The translations under genes and the position numbers were made by a program. This document shows positions 46,332 through 55,393 of a DNA stretch of 64,000 nucleotides, piece after piece (within the stretch, counting starts at the first letter, position 1; every line of letters starts with the position of its first letter). Source of the stretch: an uncultured Bacteroidota bacterium (GTDB lineage: Bacteria; Bacteroidota; Bacteroidia; Bacteroidales; P3); assembly GCA_902788805.1 (NCBI GenBank), contig CADALO010000008.1, positions 1 to 64,000 on the forward strand. The letters are read 5' to 3'. The notes below the pieces were generated by a model. It was not told the origin of the DNA. It ran no database searches and saw nothing but the letters and a program-made list of their open reading frames with translations.

Positions 46332-49300
46332 TGGCAGAGGAATTGAATAATACGATAGGCGAAAAGACCAAGAAAGAGAAGCGAAAAATGAAAAAGGGTT
46401 GGAAGATAACCCTTATTTCGTTGTGTTCGCTTTTAGGACTCGTTGTTGTTGTGGCAGTTGTGGCCCTTTGGTTAGTGCTTACCCCTGCACGGCTGACATC
46501 GATAGTCAACAAACTTTCAGACAAGTTTATCCTTTGTGAAAGCAACTTTGAGGATGTTGATTTGACCCTGTTCAAGACTTTCCCTTATGTTGGATTGAAC
46601 GTTGAAGGAGTGACGCTTATCAATCCGATGGACGGAGCGTCAAACGACACATTGGCCAATATTTCGTCGGTAGGTGTGGGCATTAATCTGCGCGAATACC
46701 TGAAGAACAAGAACATTGAGGTGACAAAGTTGGTTCTCGACGGCGTCGATGCCAACCTATATACCAATGAAGAAGGTAAGACGAATTTTGACATTTTCCC
46801 GTCTTCCGATGATTTGGACACAACTCCGTCCAAACCTTTTGAAATGCCAGAACTTGTGTCACTGAAATGTGTAAAGGTCAAACGTCTAAATGCTTCATAT
46901 ATTGACGAGAAAAACAGTATTGCTGCGTTGCTTAAAGAGTTTAATCTGGCTGTTGACGGAAGCTATGAGCCTGACAAGATTGATGCCGATGTCAATCTTG
47001 GTATTGAGCATTTGGCATTTAATTTAAAAAGTGACAGCACTGCCTTGTTTGCCGATATGAGCGATATGGTTTTCAAATTGAATGGCGACACAGAAGGTGA
47101 TAAGTTCGACGGCGATTTGACTCTAAAAATCAAGCAGGGCGACATTAAAATGAACGGACAGGAGTTTGTAAACAATGCCGTTAAAAACAGAAAAGGCAAT
47201 CTTCTTAAAGTCGATGGCAAGTTGTCTGGCGATATGGACAGTCGTCAGATGCTGGTGGACAAGCTTGTCGCCGACTTGAAAGGCTATGAACTGTCGGTTG
47301 AAGGTGCGGTCAATCTGCCTACGGATGAGGCCCCTATGTCGATGGATTTGAAGTATAAAACCAATGACTGGGGAGTTGACGAATTGTTGGCAATGCTTCC
47401 AGCCGAGTTCACTGAATGGAAGAAAGGAATGAACCTTGACGCCGATGCTGCTTTGACAGGTACGGTGAAGGGTAATCTTACAGATACGGAGCTGCCGGCT
47501 ATCACAGCCAATCTGAGCCTGAAAGACGGCAAGTTTCAAGACCGCAGTATATTGCCGTACGCTTTTACTAATATCAATGCCAACATAGGTGCTGATTTAA
47601 ATCTTAACGAAAATGGCATCAGCAATGTTGAAATAACCAAAATCAGCGCCCGTACCGGTCGTAACAATATTGAGGTGGCGGGACATATCGGTGACTTGTT
47701 GGGCAAGATGAATACTGATGCTACAGTTAGAGGCGTAATTTATCTGCCTGATGCAAAGCCGATGATGCCTGACGACTTGAATATGAAGCTTGACGGTAAG
47801 GCCAATCTCAATCTCAAGGCACAGACCAATCTGGAGCAGTTGCAGAAAGGTGACTTTGCAAAGATGAAACTTACGGGAAACATTGGGTTGACGGATTTGG
47901 ATGTTGAATACGATACAATTTATGCCAAGATACCGAAAGGCAATATTAAAGTCAATATGCCGAGTACTGTAAAGCGAGGCTTGTTCAAAGAATTGCTTTC
48001 AGCCACAATCACTTGTAGCGGTATCGATGCCCAATTGCCCAATAATAATATCGATGGCAAACTGGGTGAAACACGCTTGACGGCAGCCATTTCAGATGTT
48101 TTTGACACTAATCAACCTTTCAGGGTTGTCTGTGACTTTGATTTTGCATCGTTGGCAGGATCGATGGATTCGATAAAGGCAACAGTGACAAGTCCTAAGG
48201 GCACTTTTGCAATGGTCCCAGTCTCGAAGCAGAGCGACAAAGTTAAGTACAATATTGATTTTGTCAGTAGTGCTATGCATTGTGAGCTGGATGACAGTAC
48301 CACGGTTGACCTTGCGGGTCTCACCATTAAAGGTGGCGCAAACTACGACCCGTCCAAGCCTAATACTTTGCAACAATGGTCGCCAAATCTGGATGTCGAT
48401 TTCAAACGCGGATATATTGATTTAGAGCAGTTTGATTATATTGTTCAGATTCCCGACATTAAGTTCAACTATAAACCGGAGCGTTGCGAGATTGCAAGCG
48501 CCAACGTTGTTTTCGGTAACTCTGACTTTTATTTGACCGGCGCTGTGACTGGGCTTGAAAAATGGCTCAGTCACGAAGATATGCTTAAAGGCGATCTGTA
48601 TTTCACCTCAAACTACACGAATGTGGATGATTTGATGGAGGCATTCAGTGGTCTGGGTACCGATGCGGATACCCTTGAGGCTCAGCGCAAAGAAGACAAT
48701 GTCGACACTTCGGCCCATCCTTTCATTGTGCCTCGCGATGTGGATTTTACGCTGCACACGCGTATCAAAGAGGCTACCGCTTTCGACAACGACTTGCGTG
48801 AGGTTGCAGGCGACGTGCAGATCAGGGACGGCGTGGCTGTTCTGAATCAAGTGGGCTTTGTCTGTAAAGCGGCAAGAATGCAGCTTACGGGATTGTACCG
48901 CACTCCACGCTTCAATCACCTTTTTGTCGGAATGGATTTCCACCTGCTCGACATTAATATTCAAGAGCTTATAGAGATGATTCCGTATATCGACACACTT
49001 GTTCCTTTGTTGAACGATTTGGAGGGCAATGCCGACTTCCATCTGTGTGCCGAGACATATTTAAATGCCTTCTATCAGCCTAAGATGAGTACTCTCAGAG
49101 GTGCTTCGGCATTGACGGGACAGAATCTCGTAGTGCTTGACAACAAGGATATTGACAAGATTGCTAAGCTGTTGCAGTTGAAGTCGTGGCGAGAAGACGA
49201 CTCCAAGATACACGTTGACAGTCTTGATGTGGCTATGACAGTATTCCGAAAAGAGCTTGAGGTCTATCCGTTCCTGCTATCATTGCACAAATATCAGATT

Positions 49301-49579
49301 GTCGCGGAGGGACGCCACGATTTGAACAATAACTATGATTATCACGTTGAAATAGTGCAGAGTCCATTGCCTGTGCGACTGGCAGTTGACGTATTGGGAA
49401 CGATGCCTAAATTGAATTTCTCGGTGTCACCCAAATTGCGTTACAAAAACCTTTACAGGCCTGCACGTCGCAACGATGTAGACAAAGAAACATTGAGGCT
49501 TAAAGAGATGATACGCAAGGCACTTGAGGCCAATGTTAAACAGGAGACTCGCGATTACCAAGGACTTGGAGAAGAATAA
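46331..49579 (+). CDS. AsmA-family protein
   Basis: A 1082-residue protein with one N-terminal membrane helix (about residues 25-49) and a long beta-rich periplasmic region. The start LTPARLTSIVNKLSDKF and YVGLNVEGVTLINP, the DGVDANLYTNEEGKTNFDIF motif and the C-terminal AsmA_2-like region are typical of the family. AsmA-like proteins are related to bridge-like lipid-transfer proteins and are thought to move phospholipids between membranes. The coding row begins at hpt or the lipoprotein. Confidence 0.9.
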   Translation: MAEELNNTIGEKTKKEKRKMKKGWKITLISLCSLLGLVVVVAVVALWLVLTPARLTSIVNKLSDKFILCESNFEDVDLTLFKTFPYVGLNVEGVTLINPMDGASNDTLANISSVGVGINLREYLKNKNIEVTKLVLDGVDANLYTNEEGKTNFDIFPSSDDLDTTPSKPFEMPELVSLKCVKVKRLNASYIDEKNSIAALLKEFNLAVDGSYEPDKIDADVNLGIEHLAFNLKSDSTALFADMSDMVFKLNGDTEGDKFDGDLTLKIKQGDIKMNGQEFVNNAVKNRKGNLLKVDGKLSGDMDSRQMLVDKLVADLKGYELSVEGAVNLPTDEAPMSMDLKYKTNDWGVDELLAMLPAEFTEWKKGMNLDADAALTGTVKGNLTDTELPAITANLSLKDGKFQDRSILPYAFTNINANIGADLNLNENGISNVEITKISARTGRNNIEVAGHIGDLLGKMNTDATVRGVIYLPDAKPMMPDDLNMKLDGKANLNLKAQTNLEQLQKGDFAKMKLTGNIGLTDLDVEYDTIYAKIPKGNIKVNMPSTVKRGLFKELLSATITCSGIDAQLPNNNIDGKLGETRLTAAISDVFDTNQPFRVVCDFDFASLAGSMDSIKATVTSPKGTFAMVPVSKQSDKVKYNIDFVSSAMHCELDDSTTVDLAGLTIKGGANYDPSKPNTLQQWSPNLDVDFKRGYIDLEQFDYIVQIPDIKFNYKPERCEIASANVVFGNSDFYLTGAVTGLEKWLSHEDMLKGDLYFTSNYTNVDDLMEAFSGLGTDADTLEAQRKEDNVDTSAHPFIVPRDVDFTLHTRIKEATAFDNDLREVAGDVQIRDGVAVLNQVGFVCKAARMQLTGLYRTPRFNHLFVGMDFHLLDINIQELIEMIPYIDTLVPLLNDLEGNADFHLCAETYLNAFYQPKMSTLRGASALTGQNLVVLDNKDIDKIAKLLQLKSWREDDSKIHVDSLDVAMTVFRKELEVYPFLLSLHKYQIVAEGRHDLNNNYDYHVEIVQSPLPVRLAVDVLGTMPKLNFSVSPKLRYKNLYRPARRNDVDKETLRLKEMIRKALEANVKQETRDYQGLGEE

Positions 49580-49591
49580 AACAAAACGAAA

Positions 49592-50605
49592 ATGATTAAA
49601 GTATCAGTCATATTGCCCGTATATGGCGTGTCGGAATATATAGAGAAATGTGCGCAGTCGCTGCTCAACCAGACACTGCAGGAGATGGAGTTCATCTTTG
49701 TCGACGACCACGGCCCCGACAATAGCATTGAGTTGGTGCAGAAGATGATTGCCGACCATCCGCGTAAACAGCAGTTCGTGTTCCTAAAACCGGAGCACAA
49801 TCTGGGTGCAGGTATGGCTCGAACCTATGCAATTCCTAAAGCACAGGGCGAATACATAGCTTTTGTGGACAGCGACGACTGGATTGAACCTGATATGTTT
49901 GAGCTGCTTTATAATGAGGCTAAGCGTCAGGGTGGGGTAGACTTGTGCTGCTGTCAAATCCTTAAGGATTTCACTGACGGACAGCCCTCTGAGGTTGTCA
50001 AGAATCCTGATATTCCATCTGGCATTATGTCTGCCGAGACAAAGAGATACTTCTTGACTCATTATGTCTCGCTCTTCTCGACCTTTATCTACAAACGCGA
50101 GATGATTGTCGACAACGATATCCATTTCCCCGAATCGCGCAGCGCCGACGACAGTTTCTTTATTACCAGTGCTCTCGTCTTTGCAAACTCAATGTCGCGT
50201 GTTGACAGGCCTTTGTATCACTACATACTTCGCCCAGGGTCGGTTACAACTACCAAGGATAGCACTAAATATCAAAAGCGATTGGCGACATTCAGTTCTT
50301 TGATGTCGTATCTGAAATCGAAAGGTGTATATGAGGCCAACAAGAATGAGATTGACTTCATATACCTTAAGAAAGGATATCTTTCGTCGGTGTTCAACTA
50401 TATCCATAACTCGCTTGAGCCGCGAAAAGCCACAATAGAGGAAATTCGCAACGAGATGATGCGATATATTCCTGATTACAAGCGTAATCCATATTTCAAA
50501 AAACGCATCAGCCTACGACTGCTCGACTGGATGATACACAACTGCACTTGGTTGGCACTGAAAATCATACCTATTTATATCAAAAAAACTAATCAGGTAG
50601 TATGA
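49592..50605 (+). CDS. Family 2 glycosyltransferase
   Basis: A 337-residue cytoplasmic enzyme of the GT-A fold. Motifs: SVILPVYGVSEYIEKC (5-20), the nucleotide-binding FVDDHGPDNS (36-45) and the metal-binding VDSDDW (92-97). The C-terminal 100 residues are helical and basic, probably for membrane contact. It transfers a sugar from a nucleotide donor to a glycan, of unknown specificity. It overlaps the GHKL ATPase gene by 4 bp. Confidence 0.93.
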   Translation: MIKVSVILPVYGVSEYIEKCAQSLLNQTLQEMEFIFVDDHGPDNSIELVQKMIADHPRKQQFVFLKPEHNLGAGMARTYAIPKAQGEYIAFVDSDDWIEPDMFELLYNEAKRQGGVDLCCCQILKDFTDGQPSEVVKNPDIPSGIMSAETKRYFLTHYVSLFSTFIYKREMIVDNDIHFPESRSADDSFFITSALVFANSMSRVDRPLYHYILRPGSVTTTKDSTKYQKRLATFSSLMSYLKSKGVYEANKNEIDFIYLKKGYLSSVFNYIHNSLEPRKATIEEIRNEMMRYIPDYKRNPYFKKRISLRLLDWMIHNCTWLALKIIPIYIKKTNQVV

Positions 50606-51150
50606 AAGAACTCGCAATGCACGTCTATGACTTGATGGAGAACTCTACGGCCGCTAACTCCACCGAAGTCAAATTGACAATTCGTGACAGTCTCAAAGAC
50701 AACATATATGCCTTCACCATTGAAGACAACGGCAAAGGAATGACACCGGAGTTTATGGCCAAAGTGACAGACCCTTATACCACATCACGCACCACGCGTA
50801 AAGTTGGCCTTGGCCTTCCGCTTATCAAGATGAATACCGAAAACTGCGGCGGCGGAATGAAACTGCAGAGCGAAGTAGGCAAAGGTACGCGTCTTGACTT
50901 CTGGTTTCAACACAACCACTGGGATCGCCCACCGATGGGTGATATTGCAGGCACTATTGTTATGCTATGCGCCGCCCACGAGGATATTCATATCATTTAT
51001 AAGCACATAACCGATGAGGGCGAATTCGTATTCGATACCGACGAGATTCACGAAGCCCTTGACGGTATGTCGATGAACGATGTAAAGGTTATGGGGTGGC
51101 TAAAAGATATGGTGCAGGAAAATCTCGAAGCTATACATTACAACAACTGA
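50602..51150 (+). CDS. Stand-alone GHKL (histidine-kinase-type) ATPase
   Basis: A 182-residue protein that consists of an ATP-binding HATPase_c domain: N-box helix ENSTAANS (13-20), G1 DNGKGM (42-47), G2 GLGLPLIK (69-76) and GKGT (93-96). There is no histidine-containing dimerisation domain, sensor or receiver. The last 80 residues are a separate small region with AHEDIHIIYKH. It may be an anti-sigma-type kinase or part of a split kinase; no partner is visible. It is translationally coupled to the GT2 gene, which is unusual company. Confidence 0.85.
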   Translation: MKELAMHVYDLMENSTAANSTEVKLTIRDSLKDNIYAFTIEDNGKGMTPEFMAKVTDPYTTSRTTRKVGLGLPLIKMNTENCGGGMKLQSEVGKGTRLDFWFQHNHWDRPPMGDIAGTIVMLCAAHEDIHIIYKHITDEGEFVFDTDEIHEALDGMSMNDVKVMGWLKDMVQENLEAIHYNN

Positions 51151-51195
51151 CACACAAGTGTTTTAGTTGTTGTTTTCGCCCTTGTCAAAAACAAA

Positions 51196-51672
51196 TCACT
51201 TTAGCGTAGTTACCGCTTTTTTAGTCCATAGGCTAAGGAAATTCTCGACTTTCTTGCGGTCGTATGACTTGCCCTCTTCAAGTGAGGCAGATTCTTGTAT
51301 ATGTATTGGCTTCCCTTCTTCGTCAAGAATTACAAAGACGGGGAAGCCAAACCTTGCGGGATTGCCAAGGTATTTCATTGCCTCGGGGTTTTTGTTGGCT
51401 TTGGAATAGTTGATGTGGACGTATACGAAATTCCTTTCAATCAAAGGGGCTATAACGCTGTCTGTTGTCGCGAAGTTGGCAAAGCGGATGCACCAGGGGC
51501 ACCAGTTGCCACCTACTTGACAGAGAACATACCTTCCCGATTGCTTGGCGAGCATTGAAGCGGTTTGGATTTGAGCCATCGCATCAACCTCTTCGTTATA
51601 GTATTTCTTCTCTTGTGCCGAAACAGCGCCAATGCCTGCCAAAAGCAATAATACCAGTACAATCCTTTTCAT
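51196..51672 (-). CDS. Secreted thioredoxin-fold protein
   Basis: A 158-residue exported protein (signal peptide ending VSAQ). The thioredoxin-like active site is WCPWC with Cys58 and Cys61, followed by IRFANFATTDS and GFPVFVILDEEGKP (the cis-proline region). The form is close to DsbD-gamma/thioredoxin_7 type periplasmic proteins. It probably reduces or forms disulfides outside the inner membrane. It lies downstream of galE on the same strand, separated by an 8-bp tandem repeat. Confidence 0.88.
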   Translation of the reverse strand: MKRIVLVLLLLAGIGAVSAQEKKYYNEEVDAMAQIQTASMLAKQSGRYVLCQVGGNWCPWCIRFANFATTDSVIAPLIERNFVYVHINYSKANKNPEAMKYLGNPARFGFPVFVILDEEGKPIHIQESASLEEGKSYDRKKVENFLSLWTKKAVTTLK

Positions 51673-51712
51673 TATATCTTTTTTAGTTTATTTCAATAAA
51701 TCAACTTTAAAT

Positions 51713-51776
51713 CTATCAACATATCAACATATCAACATATCAACATATCAACCTATCAACAAATCAACAAATCAGC
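51713..51776. repeat. 8-bp tandem repeat overlapping the galE stop
   Basis: Eight contiguous units of the form (A/C)(T/A)ATCAAC, four of them exactly ATATCAAC. The last unit covers the galE stop codon (51772-51774). It recalls the array that begins at the yidC stop. Confidence 0.85.
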
Positions 51777-52791
51777 ACCCATAGCCATTTGGGTTCTTTT
51801 TCTGCCAGTTCCAGCTGTCGCGACACATCTCTTCGATTCCATACTGGGCTTTCCATCCCAGTTCACGCTCGGCCTTTGCTGGGTTGCTGTAGCAGGTGGC
51901 GATATCGCCAGCGCGGCGAGGTTTGATAGAGTAGGGGACCTTTACGCCGTTGACTTTCTCAAAAGCTTTCACTACATCCAGCACGCTGTATCCGTGGCCG
52001 GTGCCCAGATTGTAAATGCCAAGTCCGCATTTGCGCTCAATAGCTTTCAGCGCTGCCACGTGGCCCCGTGCAAGGTCCACTACGTGAATATAGTCGCGCA
52101 CACCGGTACCGTCGGGAGTGTCGTAGTCGTTGCCGAACACACCAAGCTCAGGACGTTTGCCAATGGCAACTTGCGTCACGTAAGGCATAAGGTTGTTCGG
52201 GATGCCGTTGGGGTCTTCGCCCATAGTGCCGCTCGGATGTGCGCCGATGGGATTGAAATAACGTAGCAACACCACATTCCATTCCGGATCGGCTTTCTGC
52301 ATATCCATCATAACCTGCTCCAGCATACTTTTTGTCCAACCGTAGGGGTTGGTGCACTGGCCTTTGGGACATTCCTCGGTGATGGGAATCTGTTCGGGGT
52401 CGCCATATACTGTCGCTGACGAGCTGAAAATGATATTCTTGCAATTATGTTGCCTGAGTACATCAAGCAGCGTTAGCGTGCCACCGATATTGTTCTCATA
52501 GTATTCCCACGGTTTCTCGACCGACTCGCCCACTGCCTTGAGGCCGGCAAAGTGTATGCAAGCGTCGCACGGATGTTCGTTCAGCACTCTGTCAAGTCCT
52601 TCGCGGTCACGTATATCCACATTATAGAAAGCCACTGGACGGCCTGTAATTGCCTTTACTCTTTCAAGCGAAACGGGCGACGAGTTGCTGAGGTTGTCGA
52701 CAACAACCACATTGTGTCCCACCTGCTGCAATTCAACAATTGTGTGTGAACCTATGAATCCGGCACCGCCAGTAACAAGTATTTTGCTCAT
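51772..52791 (-). CDS. galE: UDP-glucose 4-epimerase
   Basis: A 339-residue extended short-chain dehydrogenase that interconverts UDP-glucose and UDP-galactose. NAD-binding motif GGAGFIGSH (8-16); SSSATVYG (123-130); catalytic Tyr150-x3-Lys154 in NPYGWTK; the substrate region HPSGTMGEDPNGIPNNLMPYV is typical of GalE. It can supply UDP-galactose to Glf (28195). A TATCTTTG box lies about 65 bp before the ATG. Confidence 0.96.
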   Translation of the reverse strand: MSKILVTGGAGFIGSHTIVELQQVGHNVVVVDNLSNSSPVSLERVKAITGRPVAFYNVDIRDREGLDRVLNEHPCDACIHFAGLKAVGESVEKPWEYYENNIGGTLTLLDVLRQHNCKNIIFSSSATVYGDPEQIPITEECPKGQCTNPYGWTKSMLEQVMMDMQKADPEWNVVLLRYFNPIGAHPSGTMGEDPNGIPNNLMPYVTQVAIGKRPELGVFGNDYDTPDGTGVRDYIHVVDLARGHVAALKAIERKCGLGIYNLGTGHGYSVLDVVKAFEKVNGVKVPYSIKPRRAGDIATCYSNPAKAERELGWKAQYGIEEMCRDSWNWQKKNPNGYGC

Positions 52792-52856
52792 ATTATATAT
52801 TGTAATTTATAATTAATCAGTTTTTTGTAATGATTTGTTTGTATTGAAACAATATG

Positions 52857-52864
52857 CAAAGATA
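52857..52864 (-). promoter_or_regulatory. -7 element of galE
   Basis: TATCTTTG on the minus strand followed by GC, 65 bp before the ATG; -33 half unclear. Confidence 0.45.
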
Positions 52865-53354
52865 CATATTAAATCAGAAACGGTGGCATTTATGACATTA
52901 TAATTTGAGAAAAACATATATGTTCAGTGTTTTTTGAACCGATAATCAAAAATCTCAAAAATGAAAGAACATAATTGACGTGAACCTCGGCTTTGTTTTT
53001 AATCTGATAGACAAGAAAAGGAAAAAGGGCTTTTTTAGCCCTTTCCCGAAGTAATAAAATGAATTTGATAAGTGTTATTTGGTGTTGAATTAAAAATGGT
53101 TCGTGTTTAATGTCAACAGATCTTAATTATTGTTTATATTATAGTAAGTGTTGTAATGTTTATTTTTGTGAATATTCTTATGTTTTTCTATTAAAATTTG
53201 GCGTTTGACAATAGTTTGAATTTTGTAAAATCTTTGTTCTTTTTTGCGATTGCAAAATTACAAAAAGTCTGTCGTTGTGCTCTTTCAATGCGTAAAACGC
53301 GTTTTGCAATACGTTAAAAAAGACAAATAATACGTATATGTCGCAAATTATTAG

Positions 53355-53362
53355 TACTTTTG
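53355..53362 (+). promoter_or_regulatory. -7 element of the AraC-type gene
   Basis: TACTTTTG followed by GC. It ends only 7 bp before the ATG at 53370, so the transcript would have almost no leader. Confidence 0.5.
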
Positions 53363-53369
53363 CAAAATT

Positions 53370-54479
53370 ATGAATGCAGATTTTTTTTACATTATACTAC
53401 TTTGTTTTGCATCAGGTTTTACGCTGTGTCTACTCGGTGTATATAGTATTCAGCTTCTTCGCAAGCATAGGCAATATCAATTTCGTCGAAATTTGGCCAT
53501 TGCTTATTCATTGGCCGCGGTGGGCTTTTTCAATTATTTTATAATAATAGCCTGTCTTGATAAGCCGTTTTCCTATTTCATAAACACGTTGCTGATTTTG
53601 TACGACTTTTTGGTCGTAGGCGGTTATATGTATTTTATTGTCACCCTCGTTTTCCCCAACCGTTTTGGCAAATTATATTTGCTTTTGTTCGAATCGCCGT
53701 ATCTTGTTGCAATGGTCTTATATGCAGTTACCAAAAGCACGAAAATATATCCGATCGAAGTCATTTACACTTTTGTTTTGTCGACATATCTGCTTGTGTG
53801 GCTGTTGCTGTCGATAAAGAAACACGACAGGATGCTTCTCGACAACTTGGGCGATATTGAGCATTTTGACCTTCGTTGGAGCGCCACACTTGTAATATTT
53901 ATATATGTCGTACAGCTTGTTTATGAATTTGAATGCATTTTCCTGCCGAGTTGGGATTCGTCGGACTTAAGCAATAGTTTGTTGATTGGCGACATAATAT
54001 GGTGTTTTGTAACAGTGATTTACTCCTCTGTTATCTATAGTAAAGTAACAAGACAAAAGACCTTCACCATCCAACTACAAGAAAAACACACTTTGGATGA
54101 TTCAGAAAGCCAATCGCAATCGCCCGACAATTACTATAAAGTGTTGACCAATTCAGATGTAGAACTGAAAATCAAGGAAAAGAAGTATTATCTTGACTCG
54201 TCGCTGACGCTACAGAAGTTGGCAACGCAGCTCGGAACCAACCGCCAGTATCTGAGTAATTACATCAACCGCGAGAAGCAAAAGACTTTCTATGAGTATA
54301 TTAACGACTTCCGCCTTGAAGAGGCCAAAAACCTGTTGGACGGATACGATGAACGGAATCCTCAATCAATGGAGAGCATAGCATCGCTTGCCGGCTTCAA
54401 TTCCTATTCAACGTTTCTGCGTTCGTTTGTGAAAAAATATGACATATCTCCCTCCAAATATTTAAAAAGCAAGCAATAG
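53370..54479 (+). CDS. Membrane-bound AraC-type transcription regulator
   Basis: A 369-residue protein. Residues about 5-230 contain six to seven hydrophobic helices, forming a membrane sensor. The C-terminal 110 residues are an AraC/XylS helix-turn-helix pair: LTLQKLATQLGTNRQYLSNYIN and SMESIASLAGFNSYSTFLRSFVKKYDISPSKYL. A signal sensed in the membrane is probably passed directly to DNA. No target genes are evident; the neighbours are a divergent galE and a repeat-rich gap. The palindrome at 53294-53305 could be an operator for it, by position only. Confidence 0.9.
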   Translation: MNADFFYIILLCFASGFTLCLLGVYSIQLLRKHRQYQFRRNLAIAYSLAAVGFFNYFIIIACLDKPFSYFINTLLILYDFLVVGGYMYFIVTLVFPNRFGKLYLLLFESPYLVAMVLYAVTKSTKIYPIEVIYTFVLSTYLLVWLLLSIKKHDRMLLDNLGDIEHFDLRWSATLVIFIYVVQLVYEFECIFLPSWDSSDLSNSLLIGDIIWCFVTVIYSSVIYSKVTRQKTFTIQLQEKHTLDDSESQSQSPDNYYKVLTNSDVELKIKEKKYYLDSSLTLQKLATQLGTNRQYLSNYINREKQKTFYEYINDFRLEEAKNLLDGYDERNPQSMESIASLAGFNSYSTFLRSFVKKYDISPSKYLKSKQ

Positions 54480-54554
54480 AGACCGACTCTGCTCCTCACT
54501 GCATTGTCGAAACAACATACCCCAGTATTTGTCGTATCGATAAAATGACATTGT

Positions 54555-54642
54555 CATTTTAACGGTGCGGCAATGGCATTTTAACGGTGCAACATTGTTA
54601 TTCTAACGGTGTGGCAATGTTATTTTTATGGTGCGACACACC
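54555..54642. repeat. 22-bp tandem repeat, four units
   Basis: Units at 54555-54576, 54577-54598, 54599-54620 and 54621-54642 of the form (C/T)ATT(T/C)TAACGGTG(C/T)GGCAATG(G/T). The fourth unit is diverged (TATTTTTATGGTGCGACACACC) and runs into the end of the palindromic element at 54632. Confidence 0.85.
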
Positions 54643-54829
54643 CCGGCCTTCTTTTTTGTTCACCGCTTCGCTATCGGAACGGCCACTGGCAGTTCCTTCT
54701 CCCCTCTCCAAGAGGGGATGGCGCGGCAGCGGTCCCTTGATAATGCTTTAATAATACTTTGACTATCTGTGTGATGCGGCAGCCCATCCCCTCTTGGAGA
54801 GGGGTGGCCGAAGGCCGGGGTGTGTCGCA
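54632..54829. repeat. TGCGACACACC palindromic element, copy 3
   Basis: A 198-bp unit with the same ends and arms as 443-576. The inner palindrome reads CCCCTCTCCAAGAGGGG on the left and CCCCTCTTGGAGAGGGG on the right, so the central change from the other copies is matched on both arms. The loop of the left GGCC hairpin is enlarged by about 25 bases, with further bases inserted before CCCCTCTCC. Confidence 0.82.
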
Positions 54830-55116
54830 TCGTCAAACAGCATCATCCAATGTCGTATTGCATAGTCATACAGTAACAACTAATGGCGCCTCGCGTCATT
54901 TAATAGGCTAATAACCTCTCCATTTATCAGCCTATTCTTCCCTGTTTTTTCACTTTCGAAATCGGTGAAAATGATAAACGTATTAAAATTTGTTAATATC
55001 TTTATGTATTCCATTGTAATTCAGTGATTAAAAAGAATTCTCAAGAAATTGCGTTCTCATTGAAAAATGGTCCAAAATGCCATTTTGCAACTTGTTGATT
55101 TCCATATACCAAATTC

Positions 55117-55160
55117 TTACCAAAGTTTACTCAAAGTTTTACCAAAGTTTAATCAAATTT
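55117..55160. repeat. 22-bp tandem duplication
   Basis: TTACCAAAGTTTACTCAAAGTT at two-base-variant copies 55117-55138 and 55139-55160 (first 13 bases identical). It lies in the gap 54480-55393, which holds no gene. Confidence 0.7.
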
Positions 55161-55268
55161 CACTTCAGTAGACTTTGATAAGAATTTAACAAAAAGTCGG
55201 GTAGAATAAAACACATTCCAGACCTTAGCCAAACCTTGATGATGGGATAAAAAAACTTGATGCGTGCG

Positions 55269-55298
55269 TTGTTTTCTCATATTTTTTTCGTATCTTTG
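55269..55298 (+). promoter_or_regulatory. Promoter for the YbjQ-domain gene row
   Basis: TTG (55269-55271), 19 bp, TATCTTTG (55291-55298). It gives a leader of about 90 nt before 55394. Confidence 0.65.
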
Positions 55299-55393
55299 TA
55301 TTTTGAATTGACTATGATTGATGTGTGTATTGTGTTGAGCAAGTGTGTGTTGAGTGCATTAATTATAATAGGTTCATATTAAATTAGGGTGTT

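Larger units (their letters stand above)
52792..53369. other. AT-rich gap between divergent galE and the AraC-type gene
   Basis: No gene is visible. Contents: galE -7 box (52857-52864, minus); a hairpin at 53024-53044 (AAAGGGCT-TTTTT-AGCCCTTT) with a T-rich tract after it on the minus strand, possibly a weak terminator; a perfect palindrome AAAACGCGTTTT at 53294-53305, a possible operator; and the -7 box of the AraC-type gene at 53355-53362. Unlike the three other long divergent gaps it holds no iteron palindrome. Confidence 0.6.

Noticed and set aside
53020..53260. Small RNA on the minus strand between galE and the AraC-type gene
   Set aside because: There is a TAATTTTG box at 53253-53260 and a weak hairpin at 53024-53044, but the -33 spacing is wrong and the sequence between is featureless and AT-rich.
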